A stretch of 64,000 nt of DNA from Epiperipatus broadwayi (GCA_028023455.1 JAQFVV010012396.1:7294085-7358084); one strand, 5' to 3'; shown: positions 1-13,138, numbered from the stretch's first letter. The notes: generated by a model not told the origin, from the sequence alone. Numbers and translations: made by a program.

Positions 1-692
1 ACATGTTAAAATATCAAAAACCAAACTTCCTTGCAAATGATAAATTCTATATCATGGAACAATAAAATTTAGAAATAAAATTTAAAACTTAAATTTTAAT
101 TAAAAGCAACATCCTGCCTAGAAACATAAGAGATGTTGCAAACATCTCCCATGTTTGCTTTATAAGAAAAAATTACAGATCATATAAATTAGGTTATGTT
201 AAAAATGATATAGAGAGACAAAGCTATGATTGATAGATAAGAAAAGAAAAAATAACATAATTTAATCATCTATAAAGAATATAAGAAGAAAATAATGTGA
301 GAAATATTTGTATAGAAATACACCCATGTAGCTTTTCCTTTCAAAAACCTGAATTTTATTATTTAATCTAATTTTCCCCCTTTTGACATTTCACTTATCA
401 TACACAGTCTATATCAAAAGATTACAAAAAAATATACAAAGATATATATAAAAGATAAGTTTTTAAGAAAACAGTCTCACCAATTAATAAATTGTATTTA
501 TCGTAGTAAAGTTAGTTATAAACTCTATAGTGTTACATATATATTGACAAGTTTAATATAATGTATTAAAAGTTGAGAATGTTTTTTTAATTTTTTTTTA
601 TTTTTATATTTTTTGTAATCCATTAATGAAGACTGTATAAGATTGTTGAAATATTGTGAAAATGAAGTGAATTTATTAATGATTTAATAATG
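1..692. other. AT-rich non-coding DNA
   Basis: No open frame of note, RNA gene or mobile element was recognised. The stretch is AT-rich with short homopolymer runs, and CpG is nearly absent. Confidence 0.6.
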
Positions 693-708
693 AAAAATCA
701 GGTCTTTG

Positions 709-800
709 GTCAAGCGTTGGTGGCCGAGAGGTTAGAGCAGCTGCTTTCCAAGCAGTTGTCCCGGGTTCACGCCCGGCCGACGGCTTGATATATGAGAAAA
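709..800 (+). mobile_element. tRNA-Gly(UCC)-derived SINE, copy 1
   Basis: A short retroposed element with a tRNA-Gly-like head. The head starts GCGTTGGTGGCC, its anticodon arm reads GCTGC-TTTCCAA-GCAGT (anticodon TCC), and the B box is GGTTCACGCC. A few bases (GTCAA) precede the mature tRNA start. The 3' side carries a short non-tRNA tail (TTGATATATGAG) and an A run. It is flanked by a perfect 16-bp target duplication, AAAAATCAGGTCTTTG, at 693-708 and 801-816, which fixes both ends. The 3' acceptor stem is altered (GACGGC) and there is no oligo-T terminator at the right place, so this is a retroposon and not a working tRNA gene. It needs a LINE from elsewhere to move. Confidence 0.88.
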
Positions 801-816
801 AAAAATCAGGTCTTTG

Positions 817-1162
817 AAAGAAAAATCTGGATGTATGTGTTTTTATATAATATATTCATAAGTCATTTTTGAAAAGAAGATAAGATATGAAGATATAAAA
901 AAAGAATGGTTAGGGTTCAAAAAAAAGCCCCATAAAACAAGAAAATTGGTGAGAATATAAAAAAAATATTAATACAGGTATACTATCATTTTTCTGAGAT
1001 ACATGAAATGAAATTCTTTTTTAACAATTGTATGTCAGCCAACATGTTATCAAAAGATATACACAAGTTAACTATTTCTAAAATGCATACATTAATTAAA
1101 TGTTGCTATATGAATGTACATATATATTTTTAAACAATGCTAGTGTAATGCTAAACTGAAAT
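817..1162. other. AT-rich non-coding DNA
   Basis: Nothing recognisable beyond homopolymer runs. Confidence 0.5.
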
Positions 1163-1297
1163 AAATATCCAAATATTAAATCGCCCCACATTTTGAAGCT
1201 GGTTATTTTGAAATACAACTCATGTTTATATATTTATTTATAAAGGGCAATGCTGAATTTCTTAATCATGTGGGGTAATTTAATATTTGGATATTCT
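1163..1297. repeat. MITE-like inverted repeat
   Basis: Two arms of about 29 bp (1163-1191 and about 1269-1297) are inverted copies with two mismatches. They share the core ATCCAAATATTAAAT and a CCCCACAT inner edge. The spacer is about 77 bp with no coding content. The form suggests a small non-autonomous DNA transposon, but no target duplication is clear. Confidence 0.55.
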
Positions 1298-2664
1298 TAA
1301 ATGTATATGACATATAAAAACAACAAAACAAAATTTATTTTCATTAATTTAATGAAAGAAATAGTAAAGTATGGTGGTATATGTCAAATTGGTATTCCCT
1401 TAGTAGGCATAAAAAAAATTTAAAGAAAACACATATATTCAGTTTTTTTATTTTTAATATATTGTAAACTATCTGTATAGTCCAGAAACAAAGAAATTAT
1501 GATTCTATGTTAAAAGTTTGTTTTTAATTACAAAACATAGAATGCAGTAATAATTTCTAAGGCCAAATTATTATTCTTTTATATATCAAAGTAAAAAGGA
1601 AAAACCATATGTTTAATTTTCTAAATATATTTTATATATATAAAATAATCTTTAACCCTCTACAAAATTTTCAACTATTTGTATAATCAAGAAATGAAGG
1701 AATTATGATTATATATGTTAAAAGTTTAATTTCAAGAAAAATAAGATGTGGTAATTTCTGACATTAAATTACTAAAGTATTAAATTAGCAGAGATTAAAA
1801 GAAAAAAGATGTGCAAATTTTAATAACCATAACAATTTTTTTATTTTATAAAGAATTAAAATTTATCCTTAAGCTGCGAAAACCTCAATTTTCTATACAC
1901 TAATTTTTAAAAGTGAAAATTGTGATTATCTATGTTAAAAATTAATTTTCAACAACAAAAATAAAATCAGCAAAATGAATTTACAATTTTAAAGTGTATG
2001 CAATGTTACATCAGTCATATCATTGGTGAAATAATAGTTTTAATACACTTTTTATGATGCAGTATATGTACTATACTTGCATTTAAACATATAAATATGT
2101 ATTTAAGCACAATGTGCTGTTGTATTAAAAGTTCATTTTAAAAAGTATCAGTTTTTATCTTCATGCAAGATTACATTTCTAATTTATTGTAGAAATATGT
2201 TCTCAGAATAATTTTTCTCTTTATAAAGAGTTATTGTTAAAAGTCATGTCAGTTTAGTCATTATTTATTCATCAATACTTTATAAATATAAAACCAAAAT
2301 GTTTGAATTTCTATGTTAAATGTTTATATTTAAAATGTAAAAAGGAATAAAATTGTTATGAAACAGTCGTTTTTATGTTAGACAAGTTTTTATATACAGA
2401 CATTTAAAGTTTTATTATGAAATTTTTATCACTTAGTAATGCAATGAAATCACTAAAGCATCACATGACCATATTTTCTTATGTCTATACAATCTATTAA
2501 AGCAGTAGCAACTCTCCATACATTAGAGCCATCTAGTGCAAGCCATAGCAATCAATGAAGGCTAGCCTTCTACCATCCATTGCTTATTATGGATTGCACT
2601 GGGTAACACTACTATATTGAGATAGTTTCTATAAGTTTTAATGCAAAATTTCAAATAAAGGTGA
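1298..2664. other. AT-rich non-coding DNA
   Basis: No gene seen. Around 2520-2600 the sequence is a little richer in GC (ACATTAGAGCCATCTAGTGC and the TGGATTGCACTGGGTA region), but it shows no reading frame or known motif. Confidence 0.5.
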
Positions 2665-2683
2665 ATAAGTAATGGATTTAAAT

Positions 2684-3219
2684 GTATGTTTTTTATTTAA
2701 TTATTTTTTAAGCAGTACAAATACAATAATTGAAACCTTTTAAACATTTTTATATTTACCATTACTTTTGCAATTTACAAAATGTTACACAGTATTTGAA
2801 TTTTGATAAACTTCTTTGTCATCATCATTTTTAGCCATTATCAGTCCACTGCAAGATGAAGGTCCTTCCAAGTTTAATCCATCTTTTCCAATCTTTAACT
2901 TCTCTTCTGCACATTACCCTAGCACATTTCCTTATTTTATCCATCCATCTCATATGTGGTCTCTTTCTAAGTTTTTACAATATCTTGTCATCCAGTTTAG
3001 GATTTCAACTGTCCATTTACTGTAATCTCTTCTAGCAATGTTTCCAGTCCAACCCTCCACTTCAATCTCTTCATTCTTTCAATTATATCAATAACACCTG
3101 TTTGTTCTCTCACCCATGTATTTCATTTTCGATTTTTTCTTGTTACTCCTAATATGTATCTCTCCATATTTTGTTGAGAGATCTGAAGTCTTCTTATTGC
3201 TCTTTGTAATCAATTAAAT
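2684..3219 (-). mobile_element. 5'-truncated RTE-like LINE, 3' end (copy D)
   Basis: Minus-strand translation matches the C-terminal part of the LINE at 48981-52295: the WVREQTGV, RRD-x4-WTVEILNW and NLEGPS-like stretches can be recognised, with several stops and frameshifts. The LINE part ends with the usual GATGATGAT tail near 2815. A 19-bp perfect direct repeat, ATAAGTAATGGATTTAAAT, lies at 2665-2683 and 3220-3238 and brackets the insertion. The left copy sits about 130 bp beyond the GAT tail, so the inserted DNA includes extra 3' sequence (2684-2814) ending in an A-rich tract. The element is dead and strongly 5' truncated, as is common for LINE insertions. Confidence 0.8.
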
Positions 3220-3238
3220 ATAAGTAATGGATTTAAAT

Positions 3239-3599
3239 TTATTTCTATTATTTTTTTTTATTAAATTTAGTTTTTTAAAGATACATATTAAAATTTATGA
3301 ATTTAAAGTGAAAATCCATAAGATACTGATTTAATGAAAATTCATAAGACATTGATCAGCAAGCAATCTGTGGTAATAAATTGAGTTTTAAAAATTGTAT
3401 TAGATGATGACAATCCTTTAGAAGAGATAAATCTTTTGAGAAAATATGTAATTCAATAAGATTTTAATGATGTGGTGAATAATAGATTATCTTTTTAAAA
3501 AATCTTAGATATCAGTTTATTATTTTACCTTAATTATGTAAAAATGAAAAATATATTAAATATAAAAAAATATGTAGCCCTAGAAGGAGTTTATTGTTA
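3239..3599. other. AT-rich non-coding DNA
   Basis: Nothing recognised. Confidence 0.5.
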
Positions 3600-4158
3600 T
3601 TTGGGGTAATAACAATAGTACTGAATAAATGTCAAGGCAATTGTGGAATAGGATTTGTGGTTTATGTAAAAATGGAGGGAGAGGCTTTAAACATTTATTT
3701 TTGGAATGTAGGATGTTAAAAGAGGAATATTGTAAATTCCATGATGAGTGGAAGAAACGTAATGGTGACAGAAAGTTTTTAGTTTTTAATTTATATTTTA
3801 TGATAAGATGAGCAATATGTGAAAGGATATTGAAATATAGTAAAATAGGATAAGAGAAATGTAAGGAGTCATTGATGATAAAATGATCTGATAATATTAG
3901 ATTGAAAGGATATAAATGGATAGAAATAGATTAGTAATATAAAAAAGTTTTAGATGGAAGAGAGAAAACTTCACTAGCAGGGTCTCTAGGTATACAGTCT
4001 TTTATGGAAACTCTAAGAAGAAATCATTTTACGTTATGTCATACAATGCATACTGGGACCTGTATTAAATAAAAAATATATTTACTATATAGTGTCATGA
4101 AATATTTGTCATACCCCTGTATTTTTGGAAATAACTTTTACTGCAATAAATAAATAAT
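3600..4158 (+). pseudogene. LINE 3' fragment with C-terminal zinc knuckle
   Basis: The frame at 3629-3811 encodes NRICGLCKNGGRGFKHLFLE followed by C, that is C-x2-C-x8-H-x4-C. This is the zinc-knuckle-like motif seen after the reverse transcriptase domain in CR1, Jockey and related LINEs. Residues such as FHDEWKKRN follow. Downstream sequence to about 4158 is non-coding and ends in AATAAATAAATAATC, which could be a LINE-type short-repeat tail. No reverse transcriptase or endonuclease survives here. A similar motif occurs at about 36555-36600, in an element of probably the same broad type. Boundaries are approximate. Confidence 0.6.
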
Positions 4159-7100
4159 CAAAAGGCTTTATTGCTTAGGGGTTTGTAAGAAGTTTGAATA
4201 CTGCGACATATGGATATAATCTATGGACTATAAACTTCAGAATCACTTTCTGTACCACTGCATCAAATTATGCAGGGCATAGCAATATTTGTTTCAATGT
4301 TGTTGTTTTTTTGTGTGTAGATAAAGACTCATTGATCTTAGGGAGAGAATTTTTTTGATTGATCGTGAAACTTTAAATTAGGGGAAGCTTTTTAATCTAT
4401 TCTTGTAAGATTTTTTCCAGAAATTAATATAACCTGGCTTGTAAATTATTTCATGGAATTATGTGATGGATGAACTTTTGATGAAAATTATATTTAACTA
4501 ACTTAATTAGTTACTGTTATTTTAATTTGTACTGTTTTCTAAATGTTGGGAATTGGTATGACAATACATGTGCTTGAAAAGAGATATGGTGCTTTATATA
4601 TATATATTAAAAGTTTTTTTTTGTTAATTTATACAACTCATTTAGCATATTCTTATTAGAGGGATGGATATCATTTGAAGAGTTTTTATTGTTTTGTGAT
4701 TAAAAATTATGTAGATTTTTTTTTTCTTTAATGCTTTCAAATTTGTTGAATAATTAGTTATGCTTTATGCAATAATTAAACTTATCTAGTTGTGGTGGTA
4801 AACTATTGCATGTGAAATTTTATTTAACATTGTATATATTTTTATTTTTTAAAACAATAATATCTTTCTTATATTCATAATATTATCATAGTTATTAATA
4901 GATAAATAATTTGGTTTGTCATTACAGTGACTCTCTACTGTCTAATGGAAAGTTTGTTAATTTGTAATCAAGAAGCTTTTTTTAAATGGTAGCTATATTG
5001 TATACATATATCATCAGCATCAACATATTGACATTTTCTATTGGCAGGTTTAGTCAATGTTCAACCTGTGATTTCAATATAAAATTTTTATTCTATACTA
5101 GAGTTCAATAAATTGGACTTGATGTCTTAGAAATTTAAGTTTACAAACAAAATAAAAACCATTCTAAGAATTCGTATTTGAACTTTGCAAATATTGAAAA
5201 AATGAGTTTATAATGAGAACAAAGGATATTTTTGTCATTTAATGATGACAGGAAAAATTGATGAAATCTTTTTTGATTGAAATTTATTTTTAAAATGTGA
5301 ATGAATAAATGTTTGATAAATATATAAAATTCTGCCTTAAAATATTAAAATTCCTGTATAATTTTTAGAATATTTCAAAAGTTCCTAACACAATATTGGG
5401 TAATGATATGTATTGATGTTACATGATTATTGTCACAGGGCATGATCAATTTTAACAGTCTCAATTTTTTTTGTTAACATTACAATCAAATTTATTAACT
5501 TCTATTTTTAAAAATAAAAGATATATGAATAAAATCAAAGTGTGTATGTTTATTCTTTTGCTTTTAAATAATTATTATACAATTATTGTGTAAAACTAAT
5601 CAGAAATATTTAGTACCGAATACAAAATTAGTATTTTTTGTTATTCTAAACATTACCTTGAAGTAATCTCATAAATGCTGTTGAATCAAATTTGAAATAA
5701 TGAAAATCATCAAAGAATAGAGGCAGAACTAAAGATATTGAGATAGCCTTTGATCTTTATCAAACAGGCTGGAAAATACTGATCTTTTTGGATTTTTTTA
5801 AATTAATGAATCAATATCCACTAATTCATACTTTTAGCATTTAAAAAAACCCTGTGGAAATATCATTTACAGATAGCCATAAAATAGCTATTTAAAGTGT
5901 CAAAATTGCCACACCATTTCTGAAGAAAACAACCACATTAGCTTGTTGAACTGCATTTAAGCTGGATTAATAAACTATCACATGTCAAGGCTTTTTCTCT
6001 TACAATATTTTTAATTATTTATCATGCTTTTTTCTATAATGATTTCATCATACATCTCAAATTAGATTTTTCTGAGCTCTCTTATGTCTTAATATATAAT
6101 CAAGAATTTTATTTGTTCATTAATTACAATGCATTCATGTGCAAAGCATATGGATAAATGATATAGAGTGATATAAAAAAGTATATATAAAAAATTGTCA
6201 GGTTTAAATCAATTTCAAGACAAAAAGAAGCAAAAAAATAAGAAAATAATGAAAAAAATTGAATTTTAGAAGTCAGTGGTTAATGACATTACAATTGCAA
6301 TGGATATATAGCAAGGATAGTTATCAGATATTGAACAAAAATGAATACAAAACAATAAGCACAGTAAACATGTAAAATATATAAAAGAAAATATATAAGA
6401 AATGTATAAGAGTATGAAAGAAAAATTTATATATATATGTAAGGTAATTGAATGGATTAAGAAATAGCAAAATTTGAAAGATGATTTGTCAATTAAAAAT
6501 TCAGAATTTATTTCAAGCTCAATTAAACTGGATACAAATTTAAATGAAGTATATTTATTTATTTGTAATGGTTAAATAACTTTAATACTAATCAGTGAGA
6601 TGAGAAGCATAGAAGACCAACTAGAAAATAATATCAGTTGTAAGATTATGTTTAATTTGAGTGTTGGGGAAAGGTTTATAAAATTTAAAATGTTTATAGT
6701 TCTGAAAGATGAGGATTCAATGTAATATTTAGTCTTTTGGAGAAATTTTTTGAGTGAACAAAGAGAAATAGCAGTAATCAAAATTATTTAACATATGTTA
6801 TTAAAGTTTGGAATAAATCTTGTTCTATAAGGCAATTTAATAAATATAAATTGAAGTGATAAAAATAAAAGGTGTATTAAAAATGGGGGTCTATGGAAGC
6901 AATACATGAATGTGTTTATCTTATTTGGTAGTAAATAAATATGTTTAAAGACTAGTGATCATTTTAGATAATTATATCCTAAATTAATTTATAGTTAAGT
7001 ATTATCATGGGAGACAGAAACTGTGCTCCAAATTTAATTTAAAAAAAAAAAAAAAAATTAGATGTTATTAATGAAGTTAATAATTTAGTAAAGTCAAAAA

Positions 7101-10100
7101 AAAACAACAACTTTGGTGTAGAATAAAGTACAATAACAGCAAATTACATAAATTTAAAGTAGGAAATCAATTGTTCATTAATTAAATTTAAATGGTTTTA
7201 GATTGTGATAAATTCCACAAATTGTATGGGGTTATTTACAAGATTAAATGAAGACAGGCACAATATGAATTTGTAATATGAAAAAAATTAAGGTTATATA
7301 CTGAACATAATTCTTTTTGTAAAATGCAATATGGAGAAAGGGATAGTGAAATGGCATGCACGTGTGTGCATGCTATGAAATTTTACTTTCGTTACCTTTA
7401 TTATTACTTTACATTTGTCACAACATATATATTAATGATAATATAACTATTATTATCATTTAATTTTCATGGTCTTGAATCATTTTATTTAATTTAAATT
7501 ATTCAATAATATTGTTAGAAAGAATAGAGAGGAAATGCTGTTTCTAATTATTTATAATTGTTAATGATTATTATTTATATAAGACTCATACTGACTAAGT
7601 AATTGTTTTAAATAAATATGAATTTTTTATTTTACATTAAAAGTTAAATGGATTGAATTTATCAAGATGTGATAAGTTGTTTGTTTAAAAAGTAAGTATG
7701 TTTATCTATGAAATTGCTCGATTTTTTATTATTATTAATGCTATATATATTCTCAGCTTAAAAAAACTATTTACGTAAATGTATAATTTTTACTGAAGTG
7801 GAGTATGTTGTGATTTTAACACTAGATTATTTAAAAATAAAAGAAAATTTACATATATAAAAGCAAAAAGATTTTTGCTTGAAATTTCTAAATTTATAAT
7901 TATTTATCTGTTCAAATATTTGAATGAAATTAAAAATAGCATTTGGTCTATAATTAAAGGAATAAAATAAAAAGAATTGTATGTGCATACATAATGCATA
8001 CATTAATGTTTTATATGAAAAGTGTGTATATATAATATGATTTGAATAAAACAGGGTTAATACATTATGCTAAGGCAATTAATATATTGTGAGCCCTTGA
8101 TTTTGTTTTGAGAATAAATTTTTAGTATAGAATTGCAAACTTTTTGGATTCATGTTTTGAATCAATACATATTACAAACTTTTGTATAACATATTGGTAA
8201 ACATGCTTTGATCTCTCTCTCTCTTTTTTATCAATTTAACTTTTTCATAAATCAATATGCTATGGTTTTATGTATATTTTGTGAATTTCACAATAATGGT
8301 ATTCAACTTGTATTAGTAAAGTTTCTATATGAAACGTTATTTAAAATCAGATTGGTATATTACGTAAGCTTTTTTTTGTTCCTTGTTTATGTTGTTGCTT
8401 TTTTGAAGTTGAATGACGTTTAAGCATCATAAAAATAACAGAGCAGCGATGGTTTTTTTTTCTTCTCTGTAATTTGATCAAAAAAAAATAATGATGTACC
8501 GACAGCTATTGTTTCATATCTGTAACTATATAAATTTGATTTTGATTATTTTTTTATAAATAATTTTAAATTATTTTTTTTAGAAGGTTTTATAAGTACG
8601 TATTAGAAAAAACTTCCATTTTTTTTTTTTGTCATTTTATTGATAAATTTGAAACGTTTTTTAATCCAATAATTTATGACAAGTTTTCAATTTGAGATAA
8701 GACTCAGCAGTAGTCTAACATTCATCTTTTTTTTAAAAAAAAAAAGAACCGTTCTTAAATTAACTTAATACACCATGAACAAAAATATATTTTTAACTAG
8801 AAAAGTAAGTTTTTTGTGACATCTAATTGTGAAAAATTAGATGTTAGTTTTAAGTCAAAGGCCTATCATTTATTAATGGTCTAAGATAGTATTTGTATTT
8901 GCGTCTTTACCTTTTCATTTATTTACCGCTTTTTAAAAATGAATCTATAAAAATCCCCCCTCCCAATAATCAAATATTAGTTCTCATGATCACAGTGTGA
9001 AAAAAAAAATACTTGCAATTTTTAATGACGTATAAGGTTAATGAAAGCTTGGTTTAGTTGTGATTGTTGTAAAAAGTAATTCTGTGTGCTGCCCACATGT
9101 TGCTTGTTGATAAGTTTTAAACTTCATCTATTATAACTGTCTTGAATGCTATCTAATAGAGAGAAAAAAGATTTATGCGATTTTTTTTCGAAAGTAAATA
9201 TCAAATATACAACATCTATATCATAGATATTCAAAAGATGAATGAAATATATCTCTATCAGTGAAAAAAAAAATGGATTTTTTAAAATTAAATGAACTAT
9301 ATCAGTAAATACTAATTATTATTAAATTGTAGATTGAAAGATAAATAATGGATTTTGAACAGCTATTGAAAAAGTAGGGGTCTCTAAAATTATTATCATG
9401 CATGCCTGCACCTCATTTAGCACATTTTCACTCTTAATATGTCACTTATAAAACTTCATAAAAGTACAGTTATGAGATATATATAAAGAATTTAAGTAAC
9501 ATTGAATGCTTTATTTTAAGCTTCATTATAAGTCCATGCTGCTATATATATAACAATTTGTGCAATCATATTTTTAAAATTTTGTTCAAATATTTTATAT
9601 GAAAATGTTTATATATATATGTAAGTACTGTATTCAAAGTTGGAGTCAGATATATGGTGCAATAGCATGATCAACAATGAATCCCTTTACAATCGAATTT
9701 GGTACAAGTTTGTTGCTTGGAAAGGGATTATATATTTAAGGAATCTGTATATTTAGTGGATTCCACTGATTTTATAAATATGGAAAAATATAGAAAAGAT
9801 GGTTTAAGATGTTCCATCTAATAAAATCTGATTAAATTACCATGATAGATTGCTCAGTTGTGTAATAGTAATAGCTGTAATATTAGTAATGAAATGGTCA
9901 TAAAGTAGGAAGTAGTAATAATAATAATAATAATTCAATTTTTCTTTAAATGTTGACTCTTCCAGACTTAACATAGGTTGACATTTGCAACTTAGAAATT
10001 GTCTAGGTTTAAGATCAATCTGCTTATAGAAAAATTCATCTGAAAAAATATTAATTGAAAAAGATAGGTTGCTATTTTTTTAAAAGAGAAGATAATTGAG

Positions 10101-10782
10101 TGACAGGAGATTACATGTTATTAAATTTACTTTGATGTCTAATTTGGTATATCGTGTTCTTAGAATTTCTAGATATATATCAGCACAAGACTTTGAGCAT
10201 TAAAATGGTTTGTGCAATAGGATAGGCTCTCATTTTAGCTATGCTTGCAATTGAATATCAGATTCATAAAATTCAAAAGTTATTATTTGTTGTTAAATAA
10301 TATTATTACATCTATTAGATAATGAAAACTTTAACTCTTATAGTGTTAAGAATATTAAACAATGTGCCAATATTATTGGAAATAGTAGAATCATCTCTGA
10401 GGACTCAATAGTTAGTTATTTTTGAATTTGTAGACAGCATATGACTGGATTATTATAAACTTTTTCTTAAAGCAGAAAAATCTTGTAAGAAACTTGGATC
10501 ATTACATTAAAGTTAGTATTATAGGAGCATTTACATATGCAGATTGTTTATAATAACACTTAAATTGTAGTGAAATTTAAAATAATATTCCACAATAGTG
10601 TGTGGAGAATAAACAGTTATTATGGCATCAATGTTTATAAAATTGCTTAATTGGATTTTTCAATAGAATGTATCTTTGTCAAAGTTTATTAATATGTTCT
10701 GAGATTAATTTGATAGTTTTATAAAAAAAATAGATCTTATAAGCAGGAAATTTGATATTTATTGTTTAAAAACAACACTAAT
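4159..10782. other. Long AT-rich non-coding stretch
   Basis: No gene, RNA gene or clear mobile element was recognised in this 6.6 kb. It holds homopolymers (an A run near 7041, T runs near 8610), short AT microsatellites and a (TAA)n tract near 9910. Around 8330-9190 CpG dinucleotides are more frequent than in the surroundings. Some parts (6840-7330) have the purine-rich look of decayed LINE coding DNA, but no motif could be read. Confidence 0.5.
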
Positions 10783-10884
10783 GTCAAGCATTGGTGGCCT
10801 AGCGGTTAGTATAGCTGCCTTCCAAGCAGCTGACCTAGGTTCTCTTCCCGGTCAACGCTTTGACATATGAAAAAAAAAAAAAAA
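10783..10884 (+). mobile_element. tRNA-Gly(UCC)-derived SINE, copy 2
   Basis: Same family as the element at 709. The tRNA head begins GCATTGGTGGCC, the anticodon arm is GCTGC-CTTCCAA-GCAGC (TCC), and the tail is TTTGACATATG plus a long A run. The leader GTCAA precedes the tRNA start. The target duplication is imperfect: AACACTAAT at 10774-10782 against AACATTAAT at 10885-10893. The B box (GGTTCTCTTCC) is damaged, so polymerase III transcription is unlikely. Confidence 0.85.
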
Positions 10885-10893
10885 AACATTAAT

Positions 10894-12414
10894 ATATTTT
10901 AAATCTTAACAACTGTTAACACTAAAATTTTAAATTTGAATTTTCAATATTGTTATGTTATTGAAATGTAAAATTCTTTCAAGAAGTATATTGTGGATAT
11001 GAATAAATTGAATTTTGGATTCACTTAAAAAAAATTCTGTTTCACTCATAATGATTATATTTTTAGCTACTTGAAGATAAGAAAAAAATCATATTCTTTT
11101 TTAAGGAAGAATAATGAACTGAGCGTGAAACTTCATAATCAATATAAAAGAATTAAAGGCAGAAATCCCAATCATTTTGCCTGAACATTTTGATATAGAG
11201 ATGGCTTTAGTAATAGTGCTTCAGCTTTGTTCTACTGTGGCTTTTTTAGAACTATTTTGCTTTTTTAATATTCTTTTTATGATAAAAGTTTAAAAAATCT
11301 GAAGATGGTGGTAGTCCACAAAATAGTCTGCAGAGCAACTGTATAAAGAAAACTAACTATAATTTTCAAAGTTGCTATTAGTAATTTTTTTTCATTTTAG
11401 GCATATAAACAAACTTGTAAACTCCCATTGTAGTCATAATGAAGAAAAAAATTGCATTGTTTGTATCATTTATTTAAATATTTATGATTATTTTTATAAA
11501 ATATTTATTTATTAGTTATTAAAAATGAAATATATTCATGTTCACTTAAATTTTTTTAAAAATATGTCATTTTTAATACAGAAATTAAAAAAATTGAAGT
11601 AAATAATAAAAACAAACTATGATCATCTCACACTGTAAACACAGTCATATACAATTTTATGATATTCTAATAATTATAGATGCAATTTTAAATTTTAGAA
11701 CAGAATTTCATAATGTTATGATGACTTAATAACAGTTCATTCAGGTTTAACTCTTAAAATTTAAATAACAAAGATTTTATTAATTTACATTTAACAATAA
11801 CATTAAACAACCTGCCAATAAAAGAAAAATGTTGTTGTTACATATTTCACTTTACATCACTTAATGATTTTTTTCTATATTTGAAAAATGTAAATATGAT
11901 CTTTTAGGATGTTTTTCATTTAAAAGTTATATTTCTAATAAATCAAGCTTGATTTATTGAATTCTGTCTAATATAAAATAAAAGTTTAAATACTAATATC
12001 ATATGTTGAATATTGACAAAATTGCTACCAGGAAGAATGATTGGTGAATACCTTCCATTTTTCTTGTTTTAATAAAAATCAATCTTTTATTACAAAAAAA
12101 AAAATTAAAATTATTATAATTAAAAAAATATTTTTTTTAAATAAAAAAAAAAACTTAATACTGCAAAGAAGATAGTCATTTTCCAATTGTTACCATTTTA
12201 GATATTTTTTAAAGTACTGACAATTACACGTAGGTCTGAAATAATAATTTTATTACTCCAGTAAATTCTTGTATCACTATTCAAAAAGTGAACATATTAT
12301 TTTCAATATCTGTTTGAAATATCATCATTGTCTTATTCTTTAAAAGTATTATGGTGATATTTCCAAAAAAATATAAGAAGAATTTGATCATGTTTTGAAT
12401 AGTAATTGATGAAT
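10894..12414. other. AT-rich non-coding DNA
   Basis: No gene or element recognised. A-rich homopolymers occur around 12090-12155. Confidence 0.5.
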
Positions 12415-12541
12415 TATATTTCTGTAGTATAATTTTTACTATACCACTTACTAGATAGGGACTGGTTTCCACTTTTAACACCCTGTAGAGAGATATAATC
12501 ATAAACATATGACCAAAGATGTATGAAAAAGATCTATGATT
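12415..12541 (-). repeat. Dispersed repeat, half of a palindromic element
   Basis: This stretch matches the arms of the palindrome at 34831-35140. Shared blocks include TTTCTGTAGTATAATTTT, GATAGGGACTGGTTT and ATGACCAAAGAT. Here only one arm is present, and a hammerhead-like motif (12543-12584) directly abuts its inner end. The open frame at 12281-12553 on the minus strand is a by-product of this repeat and resembles no known protein. Confidence 0.6.
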
Positions 12542-12542
12542 A

Positions 12543-12584
12543 CCAAGATGCACTTTTGTGCTGAATCAGCTCTCATCAGTTGGC
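12543..12584 (-). ncRNA. Hammerhead-ribozyme-like motif (family 1)
   Basis: Read on the minus strand: helix I strand GCCAA; core CTGATGA (12579-12573); a helix II hairpin G-A-GCTG-ATT-CAGC-A-C; then AAAA (12557-12554) where GAAA is expected; a tiny helix III ending in ATC; then TTGG, which closes helix I with CCAA. The G12-to-A change would probably weaken cleavage. The same layout recurs at 46750, 47054, 47522, 60361 and 63405. Function is inferred from pattern only. Confidence 0.4.
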
Positions 12585-12722
12585 TCAGACTACAATTTCT
12601 TACACATATGTTTATCATTGTTCAGTAGATAGATAGATAAATAGATAGCAAGCAAATTACTACAGTTTAATTGATAAAGTCAACTTTCACAAATTTGATA
12701 CAAATCACTTAATGAAAGTATA

Positions 12723-13138
12723 TTAATAATTTTTATTAGTCATTCATTAGACTAGAGCAGCGGTCTCCAACCTTTTTGCACTTAAGAGCACATTCTATAA
12801 TACTGGCCAGGTGGCAGGCACCATTTATTTTTTCAATGTAAATTTATAGTTGGATATTGTTAATAATACACATAATGTACAAAAAAATATTTATTTCAAA
12901 AATAAAATTTTAACATTTGATGACAATATAATACAACAATTTATAAGAAATTTTAAAAATTAAATTTATTTGTATCAGATAAATAATTTTTTATCGTGTT
13001 CGGATAGTGGCGGGCACATGTAAAATGGTCTGAAGGCATAGGGTTGGGGACCCCTGGACTAGAGATTATCCAATAATGAATAATATTTTCATTATTGGAT
13101 AATCTCTAGTCTAATGAATGACTAATAAAAATTATTAA
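12723..13138. repeat. Perfect 51-bp palindrome split by a MITE
   Basis: Removing the MITE at 12758-13056 and one copy of its 8-bp target duplication joins 12723-12757 to 13065-13080. The joined arm is the exact reverse complement of 13088-13138 over 51 bp, with a 7-bp loop TAATATT. The outer part (TTTTTATTAGTCATT) also occurs beside the palindrome at 34831-35140, so the arms belong to that repeat family. Confidence 0.8.
12758..13056. mobile_element. hAT-type MITE (299 bp)
   Basis: The terminal inverted repeats are CAGCGGTCTCCAACC at the left and, on the opposite strand, CAGGGGTCCCCAACC at the right: 13 of 15 bases agree. They are flanked by a perfect 8-bp target duplication, GACTAGAG, at 12750-12757 and 13057-13064. 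An 8-bp duplication and CAG...CTG ends are typical of hAT superfamily elements. The interior has no coding capacity. Internal GC-rich segments near both ends (GGCCAGGTGGCAGGCACC and GTGGCGGGCACATG) are also roughly inverted. It would need a hAT transposase in trans. Confidence 0.9.

Noticed and set aside
709-800. Possible functional tRNA-Gly gene
   Set aside because: Target duplication, A tail, mutated acceptor stem and other tailed copies show it is a retroposed SINE.
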